Part shown: piece by piece, positions 9,281 to 15,055 of the stretch
How positions within the stretch are numbered: position 1 is the first letter of the stretch
Layout: each line of letters starts with the position of its first letter
Assembly: GCA_016875665.1 (NCBI GenBank)
Contig: VGPA01000010.1
Coordinates: 1-15,055 of the forward strand
Length of the DNA: 15,055 nt
DNA from: Chloroflexota bacterium
Lineage (GTDB): Bacteria > Chloroflexota > Limnocylindria > P2-11E
Direction of reading: 5' to 3'
Program-made: the position numbers and the translations under genes
Notes under the pieces: model-generated
Database searches by the model: none
What the model saw: only the letters and a program-made list of their open reading frames with translations
Told to the model about the DNA's origin: nothing

Positions 9281-9774
9281 GCGCAGGGGGTTGGTCGAAC
9301 GGGGCGGCTGTGGCCGCGCGCGGACTGACCAAGGACTACGGCTCGGGCCGCGGGCTCTTCGACCTCGATCTCGAGATCGCCGCGGGCTAGGTGTTGGGCC
9401 TCCTCGGCCCGAACGGAGCGGGGAAGACCACCGCCATCCGCCTACGCATGGGGATGATCCACGCGACGCGCGGCGGCGCCACGATCCTCGGCCTCGACTG
9501 CGCGCGGGACGCCGTCGCCGTGAAGCGCCTCGTCGGATATCTGCCCGGCGAGCTGCCGCAGTTCGGCGGGTGGAAGGGCGACGAGGTCGTCTCCTATCTC
9601 GCGGCGCTCCGGGGCGGCGTCGACGAACGCCAGGTGGCGCGCCTCGCGGAGCGGCTCGATCTCGATCTCAGCCGGCCCTTCCGGGTGCTCTCGCGGGGCA
9701 ACAAGCAAGAGCTCGGGATCCTCCTCGCGCTCATGCAAGCGCCGCGCGTCCTCATCCTGGATGAGCCGAGGTAG
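9277..9774 (+). pseudogene. ABC transporter ATP-binding subunit, interrupted by TAG and 3' truncated
   Basis: In one frame from the GTG at 9277 the sequence encodes an ABC ATPase: ARGLTKDYGSGRGLFDLDLEIAAG, a TAG at 9388-9390, then VLGLLGPNGAGKTTAIRL with Walker A, GYLPGELPQFGGWKGDEVVSYL (Q-loop region), signature-like LSRGNKQELGILLAL and Walker B VLILDEP, then Arg and a TAG at 9772-9774. Relatives have Glu at the internal stop (AGEVLGLLGPNGAGKTT), so GAG to TAG is a single change. Everything after Walker B (D-loop, switch histidine, C-terminal part) is missing. Re-initiation at GTG 9391 could give only a 127-residue fragment. The signature resembles multidrug-type ABC-2 exporter ATPases. Two independent lesions make a working protein unlikely. 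Confidence 0.85.
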
Positions 9775-9782
9775 CGGTCTAG

Positions 9783-10139
9783 GCGGGCGCCCGGATGGCC
9801 GGGATCGCCCTTCCGATCGGCGACGTCCTGCTCTCCGCGGCGCTGCTCGTGCCTCTCGCCGGATCCTTCGGCGCGCTCGGGGCGCTGGCGGCATCGCGCT
9901 GGCCTCGGCTCGCGATCGCGGCGCTGTCGGTCGTGGCGCTTTGGTCCTACCTCGTCCCTCAGGTCGGTCCGCTCGTCGATGTCCCGGATTGGCTGATCCG
10001 GACGTCCTTGTTCGATCTCTACGGCACGCCGCTCCTCACCGGCGTCCGTTGGGGTGGCGAACTCGCGCTCATTGGGATCACCGTCGGCGGGTTCGCGCTC
10101 GCCGCGCTGGCGATGCGCCGCCGCGACGTCGGGACCTAG
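9783..10139 (+). pseudogene. C-terminal remnant of an ABC-2 type permease
   Basis: This frame is open from just after a TAG at 9780-9782 to a TAG at 10137-10139. It encodes about 118 residues with three hydrophobic segments, DVLLSAALLVPLAGSFGALG, LAIAALSVVALWSYL and LALIGITVGGFALAALAM. It ends RRRDVG, the usual end of exporter permeases encoded after this type of ATPase. The PDWLIRTSLFDLYGTPLL stretch also fits the last extracytoplasmic region of such permeases, which are normally about 500 residues or more. It is in a different frame from the truncated ATPase immediately upstream, so the simplest reading is a deletion removing the ATPase 3' end and most of the permease. A small protein from ATG 9795 (114 residues) is possible but unlikely to be functional. 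Confidence 0.72.
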
Positions 10140-10153
10140 GGAGTGCCCAGGTC
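10133..10153. terminator. Hairpin at the convergent permease-remnant/IclR-like 3' ends
   Basis: GACCT (10133-10137) pairs with AGGTC (10149-10153), and GGG (10139-10141) pairs with CCC (10146-10148) around AGTG, with A10138 bulged. The outer stem may extend by two more pairs. It spans both TAG stops and could terminate transcription in both directions. There is no T-tract. Confidence 0.33.
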
Positions 10154-10390
10154 TCGGACGAGGCGCCCGAGGTTCGGCCCCGGCCCGTAGCGGTGCGTGC
10201 GGTCGTCGTGGCTCACGTAGCCGCGTGCGACGAGCGTCGCGAGGAGCCGGTGGGCTGTGCTCACGTGGAGCCCGGTGCGCGTGGCGAGCGTGGTGATCGC
10301 GAGGGGTGCGCCCTCGCGCGCGATCGTCTCGAGCAATTCGAGCGCCCGATCCACCGACTGCACGCCGCGCTGTCCCGGCAGACCTGCCAT
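10136..10390 (-). CDS. IclR-type winged-helix DNA-binding domain only (truncated regulator)
   Basis: The 84-residue product starts at ATG 10390 with the signature IclR opening GVQSVDRALELLETIA (residues 9-24). It continues through the helix-turn-helix LAITTLATRTGLHVSTAHRLL (about 30-50) and the wing YVSHDDRTHRYGPGP (about 58-72), and stops at RDLGTP. IclR regulators are normally about 250 residues with a ligand-binding C-terminal domain, which is absent here and not visible in other frames downstream. It may be a decayed regulator of the neighbouring ABC genes or a functional stand-alone DNA-binding protein; the intact domain favours some residual activity. It is divergent from uvrC with 29 bases between starts, so it could overlap or affect the uvrC promoter. 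Its stop shares a CTAG with the permease remnant. Confidence 0.75.
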   Translation of the reverse strand: MAGLPGQRGVQSVDRALELLETIAREGAPLAITTLATRTGLHVSTAHRLLATLVARGYVSHDDRTHRYGPGPNLGRLVRDLGTP

Positions 10391-10398
10391 CCCTGCCG

Positions 10399-10404
10399 AC
10401 GGTA
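10399..10404 (-). promoter_or_regulatory. -10-like hexamer of the IclR-type gene
   Basis: TACCGT on the minus strand lies eight bases before the ATG at 10390, with AGGG immediately before the ATG. It would give a nearly leaderless transcript. It sits beside the likely uvrC promoter (CACACT at 10408-10413), so the divergent promoters would be back to back. Confidence 0.35.
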
Positions 10405-10407
10405 CTC

Positions 10408-10413
10408 CACACT
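10408..10413 (+). promoter_or_regulatory. Possible uvrC -10 hexamer
   Basis: CACACT (four of six consensus positions) is followed by six bases and then the GTG at 10420, the same spacing as at 7968 and 13704. No GAAC-N4-GTTC box was found between 10390 and 10420, so uvrC shows no sign of the LexA control seen at uvrB. Confidence 0.28.
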
Positions 10414-10419
10414 GAAGGC

Positions 10420-12327
10420 GTGACGCACGCCCGATACGAGGGCCTCCTGGCGCAGATCGCCGCCTTTCCCGCGTCCCCCGGCGTGTACCTGTTCAAGGAC
10501 GGGCGCGGGCGGGTGCTCTACGTGGGCAAGGCGGATGTGCTGCGCGACCGGGTCCGCGCCTATTTCGGCCCGTTGCAGGACGTGCGCCACGTCCGCATGG
10601 TGGAGCGTGCGGACCGGGTCGAGTACGTGGTTACGGAGAGCGTCTCCGAGGCGTACCTCCTCGAGGCGAACCTCATCAAGCAGCACCGGCCGCGCTACAA
10701 CATCCGGCTCAAGGACGACAAGTCCTACCCGTACGTGCAGGTCACGCTCGGCGAGGAGTTCCCACGGATTCTCCGCACGCGCACGCTGGGTGATCGGAGC
10801 GCGCGCTACTTCGGCCCGTACGCGAACGCGAAAGCCGTGGACCAGACGCTCGACCTCCTCCAGAAGCTGTTCCCGTACCGGACGTGCCGCCTGACGATCG
10901 TCGGCGACGCGGAGGGGCGCGGCCGCACCGTGCCGCCATCGGCGCTGCCGAACGGACGGCCGTGCATCCTCTACGACATCAAGCGCTGCACCGCGCCGTG
11001 CGCGGGGCACGCCACGAGCACCGAGTACCGCGCGTCCATCGACCGGAGCGTGCTCTTCCTGCAGGGCCGCCATGCCGTGCTCGCGCGCGAGGTCCGCACC
11101 GAGATGGACGCCGCGTCCGAGCGGCTCGACTACGAGCGCGCGGCGGCGCTGCGCGACCAGCTCCAGGCCATGGAGCGCACGCTCGAGCGGCAGACGATCC
11201 ACGCCTACTCGGGCGACGACTACGACACGCTCGGCGTCGCGCTCGACAACGGCCAGGCCGCCGTGCAGCTGCTGCGCGTCCGCGACGGCACCATCGTTTC
11301 GCGGGATCCGTTCCTGCTCGACGGCTCCGAGGGTGCGGGGCTGGGGGAGGTGCTCGCGTCGTTCGCGCGCCAGCACTACGCAGCGGCGTCGGATATCCCG
11401 CCGGAGGTCGTGGTCGGCGCGCCGTTCCCGGACTTGGCGGACTTCGCGGCGTTCCTCACCGAGCGGCGCGGCGGCCGTGCCGGCGTGCACATCGCGCGTC
11501 GCGGCCGCAAGCGGCGCCACGTCGAGCTGGCCGAGCGGAACGCGGTCGAGGCGCTCGAGCAGCAGCGTGTGAGCGCCATGGCGCACCCGGACACCTCGCG
11601 CGCCGCGCTCGTCGAGCTCGCGAGCGCGATCGGACTCGAGGCGCCGCCCGAGCGCGTCGAGTGCTACGACGTGAGCCATGTGCAGGGCACGAGCGTGGTG
11701 GCCTCGATGGTCGTCTTCCAGGACGGCCGCCCGCTCAAGTCGCAGTACCGGCGCTTCCGCTCGCGCATCGGCGACCGCAACGACGACTTCGTGAACATGG
11801 CCGACGTGCTCACGCGCCGCTTCCGGCGCCCGGCGGACGGTACCGACGCGTGGCCGCGGCCGGACCTCGTGATCATCGACGGCGGCAAGGGCCAGCTGAG
11901 CGCCGGCGTGGCCGCGCTCACCAAGGCGGGCGTCGGTGCGCTGGCGGTGATCGGCCTCGCGAAGGAGCACCGGGTCACGCGGCCGGGCGGGGAGCCCGAG
12001 CGCACGCAGGAGGAGGTGTGGCTCCCGGAACGGGACCGGCCGCTCCTCCTGTCTCCGTCGTCCGCGGGCTATCACCTGCTCCAGCGGATCCGGGACGAGG
12101 CGCATCGCTTCGCCGTGACGTACCACCAGAAAGTGCGCTCGCAGCGGGCGGTGCGCTCCGCGCTCGACGACGTGCCCGGGGTCGGCCCGGCCCGGAAGCG
12201 CGCGCTGCTGCGCAAGTACGGCTCCGTCCGCGCGCTGCGCGAAGTCCCCGAGGAGGAGCTCGCGACCGTCCCCGGCGTCGGGCCCGCGCTCGCCGCCCGG
12301 ATCAAGGCCGCCCTGGCGTCGGGCTGA
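10420..12327 (+). CDS. uvrC: Excinuclease ABC subunit UvrC
   Basis: UvrC makes both incisions, 3' and 5' of the lesion, once UvrB is loaded. The 635-residue product has the N-terminal GIY-YIG nuclease (GVYLFKDGRG at 21-30 and LYVGKA at 33-38, then R45), and the conserved cysteine region with C156, C182, C190 and C194. The UVR domain (about 228-262, RLDYERAAALRDQL) contacts UvrB. The C-terminal RNase H-like nuclease has CYDVSH (D417), FRSRIGDRNDD, VIIDGGKGQL (D487) and RDEAHRFAVTYH, and tandem helix-hairpin-helix motifs (DVPGVGPARKRALL and TVPGVGPALAARI) occupy about 581-633. GTG 10420 is chosen because it directly precedes the conserved N-terminus (RYEGLLAQIAAFPASPGVYL). There is no strong ribosome binding site. 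It is unlinked from uvrBA by about 2.9 kb. Confidence 0.97.
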   Translation: MTHARYEGLLAQIAAFPASPGVYLFKDGRGRVLYVGKADVLRDRVRAYFGPLQDVRHVRMVERADRVEYVVTESVSEAYLLEANLIKQHRPRYNIRLKDDKSYPYVQVTLGEEFPRILRTRTLGDRSARYFGPYANAKAVDQTLDLLQKLFPYRTCRLTIVGDAEGRGRTVPPSALPNGRPCILYDIKRCTAPCAGHATSTEYRASIDRSVLFLQGRHAVLAREVRTEMDAASERLDYERAAALRDQLQAMERTLERQTIHAYSGDDYDTLGVALDNGQAAVQLLRVRDGTIVSRDPFLLDGSEGAGLGEVLASFARQHYAAASDIPPEVVVGAPFPDLADFAAFLTERRGGRAGVHIARRGRKRRHVELAERNAVEALEQQRVSAMAHPDTSRAALVELASAIGLEAPPERVECYDVSHVQGTSVVASMVVFQDGRPLKSQYRRFRSRIGDRNDDFVNMADVLTRRFRRPADGTDAWPRPDLVIIDGGKGQLSAGVAALTKAGVGALAVIGLAKEHRVTRPGGEPERTQEEVWLPERDRPLLLSPSSAGYHLLQRIRDEAHRFAVTYHQKVRSQRAVRSALDDVPGVGPARKRALLRKYGSVRALREVPEEELATVPGVGPALAARIKAALASG

Positions 12328-12369
12328 GCGGAACGTGCGCAAAGTGCGCTACAGAGCGGCCCTTGCGCA

Positions 12370-12398
12370 TTGACGGGGAATCGAGCCAGTCGGAGATT
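12370..12398 (+). promoter_or_regulatory. Possible promoter of the yvlB-like gene
   Basis: TTGACG (12370-12375) matches the -35 consensus at five of six positions. Seventeen bases further lies GAGATT (12393-12398), a weak -10. The start site would fall near 12405, just before the GTG at 12407. This makes a separate transcription start for the yvlB-yvlD-rapZ-whiA group possible, though readthrough from uvrC is equally likely. Confidence 0.33.
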
Positions 12399-12406
12399 TG
12401 AAGGCG

Positions 12407-13693
12407 GTGCGACACATCGGCTCCGGGATCGGGCTCGGGACTCCGGACAGCGATCGCGACGACGTCCGCGAAAACCGGTTCGAGCGGCGGCTCACCGTCG
12501 CCGGACGCGCCAGCATCCGCGTCGTCAACGTCTCGGGCGGCATCCGCGTCCTGAGCGGCGAGCCCGGGTCTGTGACCGTGCGCGGCACGAAGCTCGTCCA
12601 CGGCGCGGGCGCCGCCGGCGCCGCCGAGGTCATCGCGGCGCTCGACGTCTCGATCGTCCAGACCGGCGACGCGATCGCGATCGAGCCGCGCATGCTCGAG
12701 CCCGCGCGCTTGTGGCGTGACCAGCTGCGCGGGCGCCGCGCTTCCATCGACTTCGAGCTCGTCGTCCCGGAGGGGGCGGCGGTCGACGTGCAGAACACCA
12801 AGGGCGCGATCGTCCTCGCGGGGGTGCGCGGGGCGGTGGTGGCCCAGAACGTGACGGGGCGGATCGCGCTCGAGGACGTCCGGGGGCCGATGCGCCTCCG
12901 CACGGTGAGCGGCGACGTGATCGCGGAACGCGTCGCCGGCCCGATCGAGGGCTCGGCGGTGAGCGGCAGCCTTTCTTTCCGCAGGTCCCGGCTGTGGCGG
13001 ACGGACGTCCAGACGGTGAGCGGCGACGTCACGGTGGAGGGGGATCTCGCGGGAGCCTCGCAGCATCGCCTTCGCACGATCAGCGGGGACGTCTCGCTGG
13101 CGCTCTCCGGCTCGTCCTTCCGCGTCGACTACCGCAGCCTGAGCGGCGCGCTCCACGCGAGCCGCGGCGACGAGCAGCTTCGCCACGAGCAGCGCTACAT
13201 GCGCGAGGCGCTGGTGGGCGATGGCCGGGTGGTCGTGCAGGTCCGGACGACGAGCGGGCCGCTGAGCCTGCTGCGCGCCGCCGAGCCGGACGTTCCGCGC
13301 GATGCCCCCGACGAGCCTGCGCAGTCTGCGCCGGACTCCGTCCGCACGGTCCTGGAGCGGCTCGCTCGCGGCGAGATTCGCGTCGACGAGGCGGCTGCGG
13401 AGCTCGACGCCCCGAGGTCCGGAAAGCCCCGGGAGGCCACCCGCGCCGACGGTGCTGCCGCCCGCGGCCGGACGCTCCGCATCCGCGTCACCGAGGGCGG
13501 GGCGCAGAAGGTGGACATCGCCGTGCCCCTCGCGGTCGCGCGCGCGGGCACCGCCAAGCTCGGCGGCCTCGTCCGCGGGCACCTGGCCAAGCTCGGCGTC
13601 GATCTCGATCAGGCGATCCGGGACGCTGAGCGGACTGGTCGGCTCGTGGACGCGGGCGACGCCACGGACCGCCTGGAGATCTTCATCGACTGA
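12407..13693 (+). CDS. DUF4097 beta-strand repeat protein with SHOCT-like and LiaX-like C-terminal domains (YvlB-related)
   Basis: The 428-residue product has no signal peptide. Residues about 25-290 form a DUF4097-type beta-solenoid with repeated turns reading NVSGGIRV, NTKGAIVL, NVTGRIAL, TVSGDVIA, AVSGSLSF, TVSGDVTV, TISGDVSL, SLSGALHA and TTSGPLSL. Residues 312-334 (VRTVLERLARGEIRVDEAAAEL) match the short helical SHOCT-like element. Residues 356-428 begin LRIRVTEGGAQKVDIAVPLAVARAG, a domain seen in YvlB/LiaX-type proteins. YvlB and LiaX are Bacillota proteins linked to envelope stress; in them, as I recall, the SHOCT-like part is N-terminal, so the order here is permuted. GTG 12407 is preferred over TTG 12398 because the GGAGA at 12392-12396 is too close to the TTG. 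The adjacent yvlD-type gene supports a shared envelope role, which is inference. Confidence 0.82.
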   Translation: MRHIGSGIGLGTPDSDRDDVRENRFERRLTVAGRASIRVVNVSGGIRVLSGEPGSVTVRGTKLVHGAGAAGAAEVIAALDVSIVQTGDAIAIEPRMLEPARLWRDQLRGRRASIDFELVVPEGAAVDVQNTKGAIVLAGVRGAVVAQNVTGRIALEDVRGPMRLRTVSGDVIAERVAGPIEGSAVSGSLSFRRSRLWRTDVQTVSGDVTVEGDLAGASQHRLRTISGDVSLALSGSSFRVDYRSLSGALHASRGDEQLRHEQRYMREALVGDGRVVVQVRTTSGPLSLLRAAEPDVPRDAPDEPAQSAPDSVRTVLERLARGEIRVDEAAAELDAPRSGKPREATRADGAAARGRTLRIRVTEGGAQKVDIAVPLAVARAGTAKLGGLVRGHLAKLGVDLDQAIRDAERTGRLVDAGDATDRLEIFID

Positions 13694-13703
13694 GGGCGCC
13701 CTG

Positions 13704-13709
13704 TACGCT
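13704..13709 (+). promoter_or_regulatory. -10 hexamer of the yvlD-like gene (leaderless geometry)
   Basis: TACGCT is followed by six bases and then the GTG at 13716. There is no Shine-Dalgarno sequence in the 22-base gap after the previous stop. The spacing matches a leaderless transcript and could be an internal promoter for yvlD-rapZ-whiA. Confidence 0.42.
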
Positions 13710-13715
13710 CCTCTC

Positions 13716-14066
13716 GTGAGATTCCTCGGGCGGATCCTCGCCAACGCCGTCGCCGTCGCGGTCGCCGCGAACGTCGTCACCGGCATCTCCTACGACCAGG
13801 TGGAGCCGATCAAGTCGCTCCTGCTCACCGGCATCGCGCTCGGCGTCGTGAACGCGATCGTGCGGCCGATCTTCGTGCTGCTCTCGGCCCCCATCACGTG
13901 CCTCACTATGGGGGTCTTCCTGCTCGTGGTGAACGGCGGCATGCTCCTGCTCGTCTCGTCGATCCCCGGCCTCGGCTTCCGCGTCGACGGCTGGATCGCC
14001 GCAATTCTCGGAGCGCTCGTCATCTCGGTCGTGTCGTGCGTCCTTTCGAGGGCCCTCCCGGACTGA
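13716..14066 (+). CDS. YvlD/phage-holin-4-2 family membrane protein
   Basis: The 116-residue product is almost entirely membrane-embedded, with four hydrophobic segments: about residues 4-22, 30-52, 56-83 and 92-113. Its motifs fit the YvlD family (Pfam phage holin 4_2): FLGRILANAVAVAVAANVVTGI, LGVVNAIVRPIFVLLSAPIT, LTMGVFLLVVNGGMLLL and FRVDGWIAAILGALVISVVS. Despite the Pfam name, these are usually chromosomal inner-membrane proteins of unknown mechanism. In Bacillus, yvlD lies in the yvlABCD cluster with yvlB, next to uvrA. Here it follows a yvlB-like gene by 22 bases and precedes rapZ by seven. The start is GTG 13716, which fits the conserved N-terminus. Confidence 0.88.
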   Translation: MRFLGRILANAVAVAVAANVVTGISYDQVEPIKSLLLTGIALGVVNAIVRPIFVLLSAPITCLTMGVFLLVVNGGMLLLVSSIPGLGFRVDGWIAAILGALVISVVSCVLSRALPD

Positions 14067-14073
14067 CGTGGCG

Positions 14074-14937
14074 ATGCACGACTTCGTCGTCATCACCGGA
14101 CTTTCCGGATCCGGCAAGTCGCAGGCGGTGAAGGCCTTCGAGGACCTGGGCTACTACACCCTCGACAGCCTGCCGCCCGCGCTCATGGCCACCGCGCTCG
14201 ACGTGTGCCGCAAGGGCGGGCACCACCGCGTCGCGTTCGTGATCGACGCGCGCAGCGGCGCGATGTTCGCGCAGGCCGGAGCCGCGCTCGACGCGCTCGC
14301 CGGAGCGGGGAACGGTCCGCACGTGCTCTTCTTCGACGCATCGGATGAGGTGCTGCTGCACCGGTACAGCGAAACCCGCCACCGCCATCCGCTCGAGGCG
14401 CAGGGCGGCGTCGAGCCGTCGATCGCGAACGAGCGTGCGCTGCTGACCGACCTGCGCGTCCGCGCCGACAAGGTCATCGACACGACGCATCTCACTGTGC
14501 GCGACCTCCGCCACACGCTCCATTCGCTGTACGGCACCGGCCGCTCGGCCATGCTCGTGCATGTCTCGTCGTTCGGTTACCGTTACGGGCTCCCGCCCGC
14601 CGCCGACCTGGTGCTCGACGTCCGGTTCATGGAGAACCCCTTCTACCGCGCCGACCTGCGCCCGCTCTCGGGCAGCGACCCCAGCGTGCGCGACTTCGTG
14701 CTGGGGCATCCCGCGACGGCCGAATTCCTGGGCCGCATCGAGCCCTTCCTTCGTTTCGCGCTCCCGCGGTACGAAGGGGAGCGCAAGGCACGGCTCGGCA
14801 TCGCGTTCGGCTGCACCGGCGGCCGGCATCGCTCCGTGGTCATCGCGGAGGAGATCGCGCGCCGCATCGGGACCTTCTGGCCGGGCGAGCTCACCGTGGC
14901 GCACCGCGACCGCGATCGCGGCGGCCAGGCCTCGTGA
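14074..14937 (+). CDS. rapZ: RNase adapter RapZ / YvcJ family nucleotide-binding protein
   Basis: RapZ/YvcJ proteins bind nucleotides and, in Enterobacteria, guide RNase E to the GlmZ small RNA to control amino-sugar synthesis. In Gram-positive lineages the role is less clear. The 287-residue product has Walker A GLSGSGKS (9-16), EDLGYYTLDSLPPAL (about 23-37), LFFDASDEVLLHRYSETRHRHPL (Walker B region), SSFGYRYGLPPAADLVLDVR, MENPFYRADLRPLSG and the C-terminal GCTGGRHRS (246-254). The motif set and length are complete. ATG 14074 is chosen; GTG 14068, two codons upstream and one base after the yvlD stop, is the alternative. The stop overlaps the whiA start. The partner gene yvcK, often between rapZ and whiA, is not here. 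Confidence 0.95.
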   Translation: MHDFVVITGLSGSGKSQAVKAFEDLGYYTLDSLPPALMATALDVCRKGGHHRVAFVIDARSGAMFAQAGAALDALAGAGNGPHVLFFDASDEVLLHRYSETRHRHPLEAQGGVEPSIANERALLTDLRVRADKVIDTTHLTVRDLRHTLHSLYGTGRSAMLVHVSSFGYRYGLPPAADLVLDVRFMENPFYRADLRPLSGSDPSVRDFVLGHPATAEFLGRIEPFLRFALPRYEGERKARLGIAFGCTGGRHRSVVIAEEIARRIGTFWPGELTVAHRDRDRGGQAS

Positions 14938-15055
14938 GGGGGTCGACGCTCAGCGAGGAGGTGAAGAACGAGCTCGCGCGCGGGCCTTTGGCCAGCTGTG
15001 ATGCTCGTGTCGTCCGCCTGCTCCTTGCGCGGGTGAGCCGTCTCGGGCACCCGGC
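14934..15055 (+). CDS. whiA: WhiA-family DNA-binding regulator, N-terminal part (3' truncated by window)
   Basis: The first 40 codons are visible, starting at GTG 14934, which overlaps the rapZ stop (GTGA). The opening STLSEEVKNELARG matches the N-terminus of WhiA (commonly S-x-x-S-E-V-K-E-E-L-A), followed by RVVRLLLARVSRLG, the start of the LAGLIDADG-like domain. WhiA controls sporulation septation in Streptomyces and affects cell division or growth in Bacillus. Its position directly after rapZ is the conserved arrangement and supports the call. The cysteine pair that usually follows is reduced to one (PLASCDARV). The rest of the gene lies beyond the window. Confidence 0.85.
   Translation, partial: MRGSTLSEEVKNELARGPLASCDARVVRLLLARVSRLGHP

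Noticed and set aside
9388..9390. In-frame TAG read as a sense codon (recoding) in the ABC ATPase
   Set aside because: TAG is used as a normal stop by uvrA, cpaB and other genes here, and the ATPase also lacks its 3' end. Decay is the simpler explanation.
12336..12369. Three TGCGC/GCGCA elements after uvrC that could form alternative hairpins
   Set aside because: The stems are only five base pairs and such short GC-rich repeats are common in this genome. There is no T-tract and no clear attenuator logic.
12469..12482. Near-match to a LexA box (CGAAAACCGGTTCG, one mismatch) inside the yvlB-like gene
   Set aside because: It lies inside coding sequence, and single-mismatch boxes are expected a few times per window by chance (hand estimate). 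It is not treated as an operator.
10261..13786. Long minus-strand frames opposite uvrC (10261-12342) and the yvlB-like gene (12302-13786)
   Set aside because: They have low-complexity compositions with no recognisable domains, opposite genes with full conserved motifs.
13716..14066. Phage holin, suggested by the family name of the yvlD-like protein
   Set aside because: There are no phage genes nearby. The family is mostly chromosomal, and the yvlB-like neighbour fits the Bacillus yvl cluster.

Overview
The window is a gene-dense, very GC-rich (about 70 % by eye, with strongly G/C-biased third codon positions) bacterial chromosome segment. Nothing in it is phage, plasmid or CRISPR. The gene content is housekeeping: nucleotide excision repair (uvrB, uvrA, uvrC), coenzyme A synthesis (coaE), rapZ/yvcJ and whiA. 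The neighbourhood of uvrBA, a yvlB-like and a yvlD-like gene, rapZ and whiA resembles that of Gram-positive bacteria. The high GC, the Gram-positive type LexA box, the frequent GTG starts with -10-like hexamers but no ribosome binding site, the CoaE variant and the Flp-pilus CpaB-like protein together suggest an uncultured Chloroflexota or a related high-GC lineage. This placement is an inference.

Layout. Positions 1-271 hold the 3' end of an ABC-F ATPase gene, overlapped by coaE (268-888). Convergent to coaE is a cpaB/SAF-domain gene (898-1695, minus). It is divergent from uvrB (1791-3932), and a perfect LexA-type SOS box (1760-1773) abuts the uvrB -10 hexamer. uvrB, a five-helix membrane protein gene (3932-4603) and uvrA (4603-7518) are joined by TGATG stop/start overlaps and form one transcription unit. 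A small helical protein gene, apparently a haem-less relative of cytochrome c'-like proteins, lies convergent at 7515-7961. It is divergent from nhaA (about 8030-9280).

Positions 9277-10390 are a decayed locus: an ABC ATPase gene with an in-frame TAG and no 3' end, a permease remnant in another frame, and a convergent IclR-type regulator reduced to its DNA-binding domain. uvrC (10420-12327) starts 29 bp from that regulator. It is followed on the same strand by a DUF4097/SHOCT-like protein (yvlB/LiaX-like, with permuted domain order), a yvlD-type membrane protein, rapZ and the first 40 codons of whiA, all closely spaced. The yvcK gene that often sits between rapZ and whiA is absent here.

Functionally, UvrA, UvrB and UvrC form the UvrABC excision nuclease, and the SOS box makes LexA control of uvrB-X-uvrA likely. 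The yvlB/yvlD pair resembles cell-envelope stress genes, and RapZ and WhiA are regulatory. The most interesting items are the SOS-box promoter, the membrane protein locked between uvrB and uvrA, the haem-less cytochrome-like protein, the repeated leaderless promoter geometry, the permuted YvlB/LiaX-like protein and the decaying ABC/IclR island.
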